From Chalara sp. BL73 (taxonomy: Eukaryota; Ascomycota; Leotiomycetes; Helotiales), in the NCBI GenBank assembly GCA_918026815.1, contig CAKJVC010000013.1, forward strand, positions 516,180 to 580,179: a stretch of DNA of 64,000 nucleotides, read 5' to 3'. Positions within the stretch are counted from its first letter, which is position 1. Each line of letters begins with the position of its first letter. The translations under genes were made by a program, and so were the position numbers. The notes below the pieces were generated by a model. The model made no database searches and had not been told where the DNA came from. It saw only the letters and a list, made by a program, of their open reading frames with translations. Shown here piece by piece: positions 35,348 to 47,689 of the stretch.

Positions 35348-37933
35348 GGTAAGGAGCCACAACGAAGACCTTTAATATTTGCACTTGTAAATTACCAAAC
35401 TTGTCGTATCATTGTTTTTAGGTATAATTAATATGGTTGCTTTATTAGGCAATCTATTTTCTTTCGGACGCCAAATGCAGATGATTATGAACCGTATGCG
35501 TAAAGATAAGAAACCCCACGGAGCTCTCACGTCATCTACATTAGCGTCGCAACATACTGAGGTTCGTTTGGGTAAAGAAGCTGAAAGGTCGTAGTAGAGT
35601 ATCAGATCACTGTGGGTGATGGCGATCCGGCCTTTGACCGCTTCTTTTCAGGCTATTTCATTTCACCGGAATTACCACGAATGACAGTGGCTCTTTCATC
35701 TCAACCTTATCTTGACACTTCTCCAGACCCCACATCCCACATTCTCTAGTTACATCGCTCATCCCAAGAGCCTCTGAGGTCCAGCGCCCACGTTTCACAG
35801 ATGTGATTCATCACATTTTCCACCTTCGTATCCACACATGGGATGCGGTCTGGTGAGATAAGATCATATCTAGCTTGGCACATGTCTAAAACCTCGTAAC
35901 TTTTGGGGGAGATGTATTTTGGGACGCTATTTAATCTATGGAAAGATAAGTAGAAAGACTTACAGGCAGTAATATATCTGACGTACATGGGATAAGTAAC
36001 GTACCTGCTTTGCCTCGTCAATGGACAATTCAAGTATACGACACAACACCGACCTTATTCGTCAGCATGCCAAACCGACAGCCTATAGGGGTTTGTTTAA
36101 AGATGCAAGGAGATCCTTGATTAGGTCTTCATTTAGGAAATACAGTTTACGTCTAATGTAAATAGAAGAAGAGCTCGTCAGCCATATTAACACGATCATC
36201 ATATAGATGGCATACCCCGACAAAGAGACGTTAGAGGATCGAGGTTTGATACACGCGTACAGCCGATAGGTCCGAAGCACAGGGCCAACTTGGATGGTGC
36301 AAGGTCAGAATCGCATCACGCCAGGGTTGAAAACCCACCTGCCTTCCATAGGTAATGCCAAACCTCCATTTGGTGCAGTCCGTCCATCTCCCAAATATTT
36401 CCCCTCTTCACATCTGCATGCCAGGAGCTGCTGCCAACCTTGGTATACCAGTATTTTCACCCTTGATGACTGCTCGGTCTACCAGATCCGGCTCCCGAGG
36501 TGATCGAGCTGAGCTGTGTGGTTGTTTTTCCCCCCTCCGCGCTCACGCCTTTCCCCTCTCTCCCTCCAGTAGACGAGGCACAGCAATAGCGGGGAAAGCC
36601 AAGGAGCGAGGGCCCCCTCACCAAGTCATTGTCCTTCCCCAGATTTTCAGCTCGTCCCGTTCCTCACCGCCTGCATCTTTGGGGAAAGCGGATCTCACCG
36701 GCTTTTCGGACCGTCTCGCGAGCTTTGGACAGTTCTGCCTTCTTACGCACTGATCTAGCAATCCACTCGCCTCGAGTTCTGCCAGACATACAATTGGAAA
36801 AGCCGTGACATCGGCTACACAGATTGCCCGTTTGGTCTTTACCTATCCTAGAAGAGCTCGCATCATGCCGGTAAATAGCCCCCATTGTCTCGCGGCGCAG
36901 CCTCATATGGGACTTCTCAAGCAGTCCGGTTCCTGCTTTCCGAGATAGATTGGACGAACAGGAGATCAATAAGGAGGATTCCATTCGGCATTCAGGCACA
37001 GAACAGCCGGTTCCCCATATTAAGCGGCGCATACAATGTCACTGCACGATCCAGACTTTAGCAAAACATCGGGTATTTTCAGGATGTCTTGGGAAGGTGG
37101 GAGCTGCCGACAATGCAACTGGTACCAGTCGACAAGAAGGGTAAGAGCGGTGACATGCATAGGAAGTACGGAGGTATTTCGAACATTTCCATGACGCATC
37201 ATCAATCATCGCCATGGAGGAATAGCACGGAACCCGCCTACTGCCATGACGACTTGCTCAGCTCCAAACGCCTAATCGGGTACCGGTATTGTTTTCTCTC
37301 GGACAATGCAACTGTGGAAAGAGCTCGTAACAATGAGACGTTGCAACGGTATATTGACCTCGTTTGGTAGCAAAGCTGACATGTAGTTCAGTGCCCTATC
37401 AGTGCCAGTGGCTCTACCCGGCTGCAATGCAACACATCCCCCAAAAATGCTCATGCTGTGGAGCGTCTCGGATGGCTGCCCCACGATAACGATCTCTTCA
37501 CCTCTCGTGTGGCAAATTTGCAGCCACAGTGAGTGACACAGACTCCTCATAGTCGAATTCATTATGATTATAATTGAAGATGGGAAGATTCTTTTGTTAG
37601 ATTCTATGGAGCATAGAATCTGCCTAGTCTTGCATACGATCATCAATGAATTAATTCATACTTCCAGGAATCGGCTTCCATGGGGACAACCACAAGGAGG
37701 AGGTACTCAGATACATTGTCTACAACACTGCATAAGATAGGGCTCGTCTAAAACCGTAAGCTGGCAAGCATTCTGTCTGCAGCCGTCAACGCCTCCAGCT
37801 CTGTGATATCATTGAACGGTAAAGAAGCAGAGAAGATCTGGCTCACGGTTATCTGTTGGTAACATTGAAGGTAATCTACAAGGTAAATGGCGACAGCAAC
37901 CAGTGGGATTGCATTGATACACGCCGTACCTCT

Positions 37934-38318
37934 TTATTCAAGCCCAATGTCCACGTCCAATCTTAATCCATGCAACACCATGTTTTCCTTCCCCGCAAAC
38001 CAAATCGGAGCGTGGGGTCTGGGAACAACTTCATCCCGAACCCACCAACCATCTTGTATACCACTCTCGGAACGTCCGGTGACTATAAAGTCCAAAAATA
38101 ACCATCCAACAGATGTTTGCAAAGCCCATTGAGCCTCCCTGCTCTGGGTTCACGAAGAGTCCAGTGACCCCATTCTTGAACCAGTCTTGAGCGAAGAAGC
38201 CGACTCGTTGAGGTGATTGTATACGTAACGGCGATATTGCTAATATCGTGGCGAAGGCGTGGTGAGAAGAGGTAGGATGAGAACTTCGGAGTACGGCGAG
38301 AGCGGTTGCCTGGAGCAT
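37934..38318 (-). CDS. Unknown small protein in repeat copy A, frame-broken
   Basis: The minus-strand frame starts at ATG 38318 and reads through GFFAQDWFKNGVTGLFVNP; it then shifts at about 38137-38150, where copy B has a different set of bases. After the shift it reads TSVGWLFLDFIVTGRSESG and WWVRDEVVPRPHAPIWFAGK to a stop near 37934. In copy B the first shift is absent but the frame breaks later, so the two copies together define one protein of about 128 residues. I do not recognise the family; two hydrophobic stretches hint at membrane contact. Confidence 0.4.
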
Positions 38319-38968
38319 ATTATGGTTACGCCGATTTTGATCTCAATGTATCACAACATACAGAGTAAGATTATAGCTTCGATTTGAAGCATCAGAAGTA
38401 AAAATCCGACTCGTGGAGAATCTGTTTTCTAAGACTCCAAATGAAGCTATACAAAGATATCTTCATGATGGTGATCAGTCACTCTAAGCCGTCAGACCTG
38501 CTTCGTGTGGGCCTCGCATTTGACACCGAGTATAATCCCATCTATACGCAATTTAATTTATACCAGGTCTCAAACACTTTATTTTCAACATCGCTGGGTT
38601 AGAACATAGAGACATGATATGCACTCCGCGTTTGCTGCTTAAGCTGGTCGCCCGTTTTCTGCAAGTGCGGGAAGATCAATCTGGGGACCAGACCTGCCAG
38701 CTTGTCCTAGGTCTTCTGTCTAGGCCCGTCTTATCCACCATTGCAAGGTACAAACCAATTCAAGAAGAACTTGGAACCCAATCACCATTATAGGTGGTCC
38801 CGCAAGGCGGTCTCCTCTTTCGTGACGAAATTTCCTACCCCTCTTGCTCGTAAGCAACGATCCAGCAAATACACCTCTTGTTGAAGCGAATATTTACCGT
38901 TATTGCTGGTGTCTGGCTGAACTTAGCGTCAAGACGGATCGGGCCTTGATTTAATATACGGGGAATGA

Positions 38969-39424
38969 TCATTCATCTGCATCCTTTCTGACCCATGCAA
39001 GTACCCTCTGGTAATGGGTACTTCCTTTCAGTTGAGTGCGAGTTGCATATCCTCCCCGTATGATAAACACGAAAATCACCCAGTCTGGTGCTACCCTAAA
39101 TATGTATATTCCATCTATCCCTAGCATTCCTATACTGTACTCCGTCAAAGACCAAAGCCTGTCCCGGTGGCCTAGATCTGGACCAACTAAATACATTCTC
39201 CCCTCGTTGTTTCTCAAATTCACATGCATTTCATATACCACCTGTAGTGAGTCCTCAGTTGGGAAAGGATGTTCGGCTATTGCAGGCTCGTTTTCAAAGA
39301 CTGATCCCTTTATTCCATAATCGCCACGTCCCCTCACTCTTCTGTTTAGAACGCTCAAGCTACCAGAATATCCGTCAGATTCCTCGCATTTAGCATCGAA
39401 TACGGTATACCTCTGGAAAATCAC
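38969..39424 (-). CDS. Unknown ORF in repeat copy A
   Basis: A minus-strand frame of about 150 codons, open without a convincing ATG at its head, so it may be an exon. It contains a hydrophobic segment (YIFRVAPDWVIFVFIIRGGY) near the end. Copy B breaks it by one-base deletions in C runs near 45199 and 45329, which suggests the A version is the better one. No domain recognised. Confidence 0.3.
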   Translation of the reverse strand: MIFQRYTVFDAKCEESDGYSGSLSVLNRRVRGRGDYGIKGSVFENEPAIAEHPFPTEDSLQVVYEMHVNLRNNEGRMYLVGPDLGHRDRLWSLTEYSIGMLGIDGIYIFRVAPDWVIFVFIIRGGYATRTQLKGSTHYQRVLAWVRKDADE

Positions 39425-40613
39425 TCACCAGGCACGGAGCTCATACCGGTTTCGTCGTTCCCGGAATTCAGTCTATCAGACACCGAAAGAACTGATCAAG
39501 GTTCCTTTACCTAAATTTTACCATCGCCCATCAGCAATCTCAACACAGATATGGAATTCACCCACCTGCCCTTCCATCCAAGCGACTAGCCATATCCAGG
39601 CGTGCGGCTAAGCGGCTAATCAGCTTCTCTATTTCAATTCTAGCCGCCTAAGTAGGCGCTCAATAGAGAACATCCAAGCGAACTAACATCATGGATCTCT
39701 TCACAGTAAGCACAACACTGCGATGACACACCAGCACGCGATGTCGAACTCCCGTCCAAGATCTCTTGTTCCATGGTTCGGCTATTTGGCTTTTTGCATT
39801 TGTTTTAAGAATGTAACTACAACTCTTCCTTCACTACCACGATCTCGCTTAGCGGCCCGTTTCGGGAAAGGGGTAGGTGGAGGATGCATAACCGCTCATT
39901 TAGGCAGATCGAGAGTCCCCACAAAGAGGACTATTAAGCAGAGTCTGGGGGTACACAATGGTACTTGGAACGCGGCTCTATTGAAAGCTGGAGAAATATA
40001 GTTTCCACTAATTGTGAAGAGAGTTATTCTGAGAATGAGAGGTTACATGCTATAGCAAACTGTTTTCTCTCTAAACAGAAAATAGTGGAGGTCAAAACAC
40101 CTGCCCGTTTGAGATGTGTTTCGGATATTGAAAGGATTATACGAGAATTGAATGTGTCTCTTGTCGCGGGCAGAGGAGGGAATGCAAGTTGCAGCTCGAC
40201 TCACTTACTTCCGTCTCCTCTTCTGCTAAGTCAGGCATATCCTACAAATCACAATCTAATAGCCTGGCCCGCTCTTAATTTGTTTGATAACGACCAGCAT
40301 AGCCAGCAAAGGATCACGCCCAACAAGTCAAAACTGGCGCTATAGATCGGAGGACGTTCCGTTAACCTCAACTTCTCCGCCATCGGGGCGTACGGCTATC
40401 TCAAGCATGCTTGCACAACGTCATGATCGCGCCTACCTGCCAGAAGCACACACACACACGCACGCACATAAAGGAACGACGTGGTGCACCGTCTCATTCC
40501 ACCCTACTCGGTACGGAAGTTTAATTACCGACCTTGTCGATAGTCGATCATCCTCCCTTAACACCCTATCTTTCTCCAGTCAGGAATTCTTCCAGGAGCA
40601 TGTCGTGCAACGG

Positions 40614-41377
40614 TTTCTTTGTATCTTTGTCGACGGGTCCGAGTAATCCAAATATGAGCTATATGTCTCAGTTATCTAATAGCCATGCCGTATTTACATG
40701 TGCCAGAATGGCTACGAAAATACTGTCCTGCGGCCAAAATGAAAGATACTAGGGCCAAAATAAGGGACTGCTCCGTGTCGGATTTGAACCGACGACCTCT
40801 TGCGTAACTATGTGAAGCAAGCGTCTTCACCACTAGACTAACGGAACACATGTTTTAAGTTATGATATCAAGTCATTGCTTAAAGGAGTATCTATATGAG
40901 CTGGTCCACCTTCCTCGGTCATGGAAAGGGGTGAGGCATGGAGGATATCCTGATAAGGAAAGAACAACAAAAGAATTAGTCTAAGAACAACAAAACCCAA
41001 AGAAGCAATGCAGCTAGCGGTGTTTGTCTTTGCTGTGTACACATTCAACATGATTTACCCACAGTAAAACCGCAAAGCTGATATGGAGGCTCCAAATCGA
41101 AAGAGAATAAGCCGCACAGTTTGGGTATATGTGATGATTTCGTAGACTTTAGATTCCTTGATGAGTAGAAAAATCTTGGAACCAGCACTTCAAGGTCATT
41201 GATAAGGAAAGTTCATGAAGCACTAGCGTGGAGGTCTCATTGAATAGATCACCTGATGATGTCGCTGGCTTTCCTGAAATCACCTTGTTTCTCTAGCAAT
41301 GGTAATATCTCCCATCAGTTAGAGGTTTCCACATATACGTTTAGGAGTTTGGAAAGACAAGAATACTAATTATATGC
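40614..41377. other. Unique spacer between the two 5.2-kb copies
   Basis: This 764-base unique segment separates the repeat copies. Besides the tRNA-Val gene I see no gene in it. Confidence 0.6.
40769..40847 (-). tRNA. tRNA-Val (anticodon CAC), intron-containing
   Basis: Read on the minus strand, the acceptor stem GTTCCGT pairs fully with ACGGAGC, followed by discriminator A. T8-A9 are present. The D stem GTCT/AGAC, anticodon stem CTTGC/GCAAG and T arm (GTCGG TTCAAAT CCGAC) all pair. The anticodon loop has 13 bases instead of 7: TT-CAC-A, then about six extra bases, then C. That is best read as anticodon CAC with a very short intron one base 3' of the anticodon, the canonical place. The gene lies between the two 5.2-kb copies and is not itself duplicated. 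Confidence 0.88.
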
Positions 41378-44300
41378 CTTGTAAATTACCAAACTTGTCG
41401 TATCATTTGTTTTAGGTATAATTAATATGGTTGCTTTATTAGGCAATCTATTTTCTTTCGGACGCCAAATGCAGATGATTATGAACCGTATGCGTAAAGA
41501 TAAGAAACCCCACGGAGCTCTCACGTCATCTACATTAGCGTCGCAACATACTGAGGTTCGTTTGGGTAAAGAAGCTGAAAGGTCGTAGTAGAGTATCAGA
41601 TCACTGTGGGTGATGGCGATCCGGCCTTTGACCGCTTCTTTTCAGGCTATTTCATTTCACCGGAATTACCACGAATGACAGTGGCTCTTTCATCTCAACC
41701 TTATCTTGACACTTCTCCAGACCCCACATCCCACATTCTCTAGTTACATCGCTCATCCCAAGAGCCTCTGAGGTCCAGCGCCCACGTTTCACAGATGTGA
41801 TTCATCACATTTTCCACCTTCGTATCCACACATGGGATGCGGTCTGGTGAGATAAGATCATATCTAGCTTGGCACATGTCTAAAACCTCGTAACTTTTGG
41901 GGGAGATGTATTTTGGGACGCTATTTAATCTATGGAAAAGATAAGTAGAAAGACTTACAGGCAGTAATATATCTGACGTACATGGGATAAGTAACGTACC
42001 TGCTTTGCCTCGTCAATGGACAATTCAAGTATACGACACAACACCGACCTTATTCGTCAGCATGCCAAACCGACAGCCTATAGGGGTTTGTTTAAAGATG
42101 CAAGGAGATCCTTGATTAGGTCTTCATTTAGGAAATACAGTTTACGTCTAATGTAAATAGAAGAAGAGCTCGTCAGCCATATTAACACGATCATCATATA
42201 GATGGCATACCCCGACAAAGAGACGTTAGAGGATCGAGGTTTGATACACGCGTACAGCCGATAGGTCCGAAGCACAGGGCCAACTTGGATGGTGCAAGGT
42301 CAGAATCGCATCACGCCAGGGTTGAAAACCCACCTGCCTTCCATAGGTAATGCCAAACCTCCATTTGGTGCAGTCCGTCCATCTCCCAAATATTTCCCCT
42401 CTTCACATCTGCATGCCAGGAGCTGCTGCCAACCTTGGTATACCAGTATTTTCACCCTTGATGACTGCTCGGTCTACCAGATCCGGCTCCCGAGGTGATC
42501 GAGCTGAGCTGTGTGGTTTTTTCCCCCTCCGCGCTCACGCCTTCCCCCCCTCTCTCCTCCAGTAGACGAGGCACAGCAATAGCGGGGAAAGCCAAGGAGC
42601 GAGGGCCCTCCACCAAGTCATTGTCCTTCCCCAGATTTTCAGCTCGTCCCGTTCCTCACCGCCTGCATCTTTGGGGAAAGCGGATCTCACCGGCTTTTCG
42701 GACCGTCTCGCGAGCTTTGGACAGTTCTGCCTTCTTACGCACTGATCTAGCAATCCACTCGCCTCGAGTTCTGCCAGACATACAATTGGAAAAGCCGTGA
42801 CATCGGCTACACAGATTGCCCGTTTGGTCTTTACCTATCCTAGAAGAGCTCGCATCATGCCGGTAAATAGCCCCCATTGTCTCGCGGCGCAGCCTCATAT
42901 GGGACTTCTCAAGCAGTCCGGTTCCTGCTTTCCGAGATAGATTGGACGAACAGGAGATCAATAAGGAGGATTCCATTCGGCATTCAGGCACAGAACAGCC
43001 GGTTCCCCCATATTAAGCGGCGCATACAATGTCACTGCACGATCCAGACTTTAGCAAAACATCGGGTATTTTCAGGATGTCTTGGGAAGGTGGGAGCTGC
43101 CGACAATGCAACTGGTACCAGTCGACAAGAAGGGTAAGAGCGGTGACATGCATAGGAAGTACGGAGGTATTTCGAACATTTCCATGACGCATCATCAATC
43201 ATCGCCATGGAGGAATAGCACGGAACCCGCCTACTGCCATGACGACTTGCTCAGCTCCAAACGCCTAATCGGGTACCGGTATTGTTTTCTCTCGGACAAT
43301 GCAACTGTGGAAAGAGCTCGTAACAATGAGACGTTGCAACGGTATATTGACCTCGTTTGGTAGCAAAGCTGACATGTAGTTCAGTGCCCTATCAGTGCCA
43401 GTGGCTCTACCCGGCTGCAATGCAACACATCCCCCAAAAATGCTCATGCTGTGGAGCGTCTCGGATGGCTGCCCCACGATAACGATCTCTTCACCTCTCG
43501 TGTGGCAAATTTGCAGCCACAGTGAGTGACACAGACTCCTCATAGTCGAATTCATTATGATTATAATTGAAGATGGGAAGATTCTTTTTGTTAGATTCTA
43601 TGGAGCATAGAATCTGCCTAGTCTTGCATACGATCATCAATGAATTAATTCATACTTCCAGGAATCGGCTTCCATGGGGACAACCACAAGGAGGAGGTAC
43701 TCAGATACATTGTCTACAACACTGCATAAGATAGGGCTCGTCTAAAACCGTAAGCTGGCAAGCATTCTGTCTGCAGCCGTCAACGCCTCCAGCTCTGTGA
43801 TATCATTGAACGGTAAAGAAGCAGAGAAGATCTGGCTCACGGTTATCTGTTGGTAACATTGAAGGTAATCTACAAGGTAAATGGCGACAGCAACCAGTGG
43901 GATTGCATTGATACACGCCGTACCTCTTTATTCAAGCCCAATGTCCACGTCCAATCTTAATCCATGCAACACCATGTTTTCCTTCCCCGCAAACCAAATC
44001 GGAGCGTGGGGTCTGGGGAACAACTTCATCCCGAACCCACCAACCATCTTGTATACCACTCTCGGAACGTCCGGTGACTATAAAGTCCAAAAATAACCAT
44101 CCAACAGATGTTTGCAAAGCCCATTGAGCTTCTCCTGCTCTTGGGTTCACGAAGAGTCCAGTGACCCCATTCTTGAACCAGTCTTGAGCGAAGAAGCCGA
44201 CTCGTTGAGGTGATTGTATACGTAACGGCGATATTGCTAATATCGTGGCGAAGGCGTGGTGAGAAGAGGTAGGATGAGAACTTCGGAGTACGGCGAGAGC

Positions 44301-46616
44301 GGTTGCCTGGAGCATATTATGGTTACGCCGATTTTGATCTCAATGTATCACAACATACAGAGTAAGATTATAGCTTCGATTTGAAGCATCAGAAGTAAAA
44401 ATCCGACTCGTGGAGAATCTGTTTTCTAAGACTCCAAATGAAGCTATACAAAGATATCTTCATGATGGTGATCAGTCACTCTAAGCCGTCAGACCTGCTT
44501 CGTGTGGGCCTCGCATTTGACACCGAGTATAATCCCATCTATACGCAATTTAATTTATACCAGGTCTCAAACACTTTATTTTCAACATCGCTGGGTTAGA
44601 ACATAGAGACATGATATGCACTCCGCGTTTGCTGCTTAAGCTGGTCGCCCGTTTTCTGCAAGTGCGGGAAGATCAATCTGGGGACCAGACCTGCCAGCTT
44701 GTCCTAGGTCTTCTGTCTAGGCCCGTCTTATCCACCATTGCAAGGTACAAACCAATTCAAGAAGAACTTGGAACCCAATCACCATTATAGGTGGTCCCGC
44801 AAGGCGGTCTCCTCTTTCGTGACGAAATTTCCTACCCCCTCTTGCTCGTAAGCAACGATCCAGCAAATACACCTCTTGTTGAAGCGAATATTTACCGTTA
44901 TTGCTGGTGTCTGGCTGAACTTAGCGTCAAGACGGATCGGGCCTTGATTTAATATACGGGGAATGATCATTCATCTGCATCCTTTCTGACCCATGCAAGT
45001 ACCCTCTGGTAATGGGTACTTCCTTTCAGTTGAGTGCGAGTTGCATATCCTCCCCGTATGATAAACACGAAAATCACCCAGTCTGGTGCTACCCTAAATA
45101 TGTATATTCCATCTATCCCTAGCATTCCTATACTGTACTCCGTCAAAGACCAAAGCCTGTCCCGGTGGCCTAGATCTGGACCAACTAAATACATTCTCCC
45201 TCGTTGTTTCTCAAATTCACATGCATTTCATATACCACCTGTAGTGAGTCCTCAGTTGGGAAAGGATGTTCGGCTATTGCAGGCTCGTTTTCAAAGACTG
45301 ATCCCTTTATTCCATAATCGCCACGTCCCTCACTCTTCTGTTTAGAACGCTCAAGCTACCAGAATATCCGTCAGATTCCTCGCATTTAGCATCGAATACG
45401 GTATACCTCTGGAAAATCACTCACCAGGCACGGAGCTCATACCGGTTTCGTCGTTCCCGGAATTCAGTCCTATCAGACACCGAAAGAACTGATCAAGGTT
45501 CCTTTACCTAAATTTTACCATCGCCCATCAGCAATCTCAACACAGATATGGAATTCACCCACCTGCCCTTCCATCCAAGCGACTAGCCATATCCAGGCGT
45601 GCGGCTAAGCGGCTAATCAGCTTCTCCTATTTCAATTCTAGCCGCCTAAGTAGGCGCTCAATAGAGAACATCCAAGCGAACTAACATCATGGATCTCCTT
45701 CACAGTAAGCACAACACTGCGATGACACACCAGCACGCGATGTCGAACTCCCGTCCAAGATCTCTTGTTCCATGGTTCGGCTATTTGGCTTTTTGCATTT
45801 GTTTTAAGAATGTAACTACAACTCTTCCTTCACTACCACGATCTCGCTTAGCGGCCCGTTTCGGGAAAGGGGTAGGTGGAGGATGCATAGCCGCTCATTT
45901 AGGCAGATCGAGAGTCCCCACAAAAGAGGACTATTAAGCAGAGTCTGGGGGTACACAATGGTACTTGGAACGCGGCTCTATTGAAAGCTGGAGAAATATA
46001 GTTTCCACTAATTGTGAAGAGAGTTATTCTGAGAATGAGAGGTTACATGCTATAGCAAACTGTTTTCTCTCTAAACAGAAAATAGTGGAGGTCAAAACAC
46101 CTGCCCGTTTGAGATGTGTTTCGGATATTGAAAGGATTATACGAGAATTGAATGTGTCTCTTGTCGCGGGCGGAGAGGGAATGCAAGTTGCAGCTCGACT
46201 CACTTACTTCCGTCTCCTCTTCTGCTAAGTCAGGCATATCCTACAAATCACAATCTAATAGCCTGGCCCGCTCTTAATTTGTTTGATAACGACCAGCATA
46301 GCCAGCAAAGGATCACGCCCAACAAGTCAAAACTGGCGCTATAGATCGGAGGACGTTCCGTTAACCTCAACTTCTCCGCCATCGGGAGCGTACGGCTATC
46401 TCAAGCATGCTTGCACAACGTCATGATCGCGCCTACCTACTGCCAGAAGCACACACACACACGCACGCACATAAAGGAACGACGTGGTGCACCGTCTCAT
46501 TCCACCCTACTCGGTACGGAAGTTTAATTACCGACCTTGTCGATAGTCGATCATCCTCCCTTAACACCCTATCTTTCTCCAGTCAGGAATTCTTCCAGGA
46601 GCATGTCGTGCAACGG
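41378..46616. repeat. 5.2-kb direct repeat, copy B
   Basis: Same content and orientation as 35384-40613, nine bases longer. The differences I can see by eye are nearly all one- or two-base gains or losses, many in C, T or A runs (for example near 42515-42555, 44010-44020, 44130-44145, 45200 and 46185), with very few substitutions (one G/A near 45889). The right end is followed by unrelated sequence starting CACGGAGG, and the left end follows the spacer. Confidence 0.9.
43932..44315 (-). CDS. Unknown small protein in repeat copy B, frame-broken
   Basis: Counterpart of the ORF at 37934-38318. Here the frame stays open from ATG 44315 through GEAQWALQTSVGWLFL and WWVRDEVVP but shifts at about 44018, where a GGGG run has one base more than copy A. 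The remaining residues are therefore out of frame. Confidence 0.4.
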   Translation of the reverse strand: MLQATALAVLRSSHPTSSHHAFATILAISPLRIQSPQRVGFFAQDWFKNGVTGLFVNPRAGEAQWALQTSVGWLFLDFIVTGRSESGIQDGWWVRDEVVPQTPRSDLVCGEGKHGVAWIKIGRGHWA

Positions 46617-47689
46617 CACGGAGGAAAGTTCCCCATCATTATCGAGATACTGCTGCCGATGAGGAGGAGGAGGGGGAGGAGAGCGTCGCACCACTGCGGC
46701 TAGGCGATGGTGATATCTCCCTTCCCGAAAGAGGTAACACAAGCCCACGGTCGTATGTATGTACCCTTGACAGGGCATCGACGCTTTTCAAAACATTACA
46801 TAGTTCACAAGGGAGTGGCGACCACAAATTACCCGAGAATCGATATTGTGAACGTTGTGAAGTTAAGCCTGAACTTCTTCAAAGTTGTCGAATGTCTGTT
46901 ATCGTAGGTATATTTTACGGATCAATTTGTGAGGCGATCTCATACACTCATTGTTTACAAGACATTGCTTTATCACGGCAACCCAGCAAGCAAAAGCCCT
47001 CAAGAGAAGAGCCAGCGCAGCAACGAGCTGATGCTTTTGAGTTCTTCACCCCCGATACAGCCCCTGATTTGCTCTCCGGCTGGTATTTCGGCAAAATGTC
47101 TAGCATACCTCCTCGGCATTACTATGGCACGGCAGGCATACCACGCATAAGCCAGCTTCTACACAATGCCACAATAGTGGCCATACAGAATTGCATGTTG
47201 CAACATATACAGGCTTGCTTCAATCTACAAGCTTGCTTCAATCACCTCATTGATTCGGTTTGTCCACGCCGTCGTTGATATAATTTCACCTTGAGGAAAC
47301 TATTATGATAGATTCGAAAGAAGTCAAGAAATTTGAGGATTCATGGATGGAGGGAGTTGAACGAATGTTTAGCAGTGGGAAGGGGATGCTAAAGGCACAT
47401 TGTCACAAAGACGGTAGATGCAGCTGCTAATGAGCCGCGAAAGGAAGTAATTCAAGTGAAACAGTCTTTGATACTGATATGTACATAGACGTAGATAAGA
47501 GCCAGACCCCTCCGCCGCCCAACAACGGAGGTTGCTGGTCACATCATTTGATGACCTAGCACCAAAGCTAGGCAACGTCGGCATAGCAGTCTTACGACAG
47601 ACTGCTAAAATCGGGCATGAATTAATCGATCACCTGATAATAAAACCTAGAAGGCAGACAAAGGAAAATTCCTCGTCCAAATCTCCTTT
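46617..47689. other. Region between repeat copy B and terpene cyclase
   Basis: About 1.07 kb. A plus-strand frame at 46892-47278 is open for 128 codons but has no domain I know, and near its end it contains a short direct repeat of GCTTGCTTCAATC (about 47214-47242). I do not call a gene. Confidence 0.4.

Larger units (their letters stand above)
35384..40613. repeat. 5.2-kb direct repeat, copy A
   Basis: This segment starts CTTGTAAATTACC and ends CATGTCGTGCAACGG, and it recurs in the same orientation at 41378-46616. The ends are not inverted repeats of each other, and I see no long terminal repeat, reverse transcriptase, integrase or helicase motif, so it is not an obvious transposon. It carries several short ORFs, most notably a minus-strand frame at 37934-38318, and a CA-type microsatellite near 40446-40466. 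The left end abuts a truncated MFS gene and the right end leads to the tRNA-bearing spacer. Confidence 0.9.

Noticed and set aside
36664..37032. Minus-strand ORF conserved in both repeat copies (also 42656-42991)
   Set aside because: Conservation follows only from the repeat being nearly identical; no domain and no clear start, so no gene call.
40446..40466. CA/CG-type tandem repeat as a CRISPR-like array
   Set aside because: It is a simple dinucleotide microsatellite without spacers, and also occurs in repeat copy B; the organism is a eukaryote.
35384..40613. 5.2-kb repeat as an LTR retrotransposon or Helitron
   Set aside because: No terminal repeats within a copy, no TC...CTRR ends with a hairpin, and no RT, integrase, RNase H or helicase motif visible.
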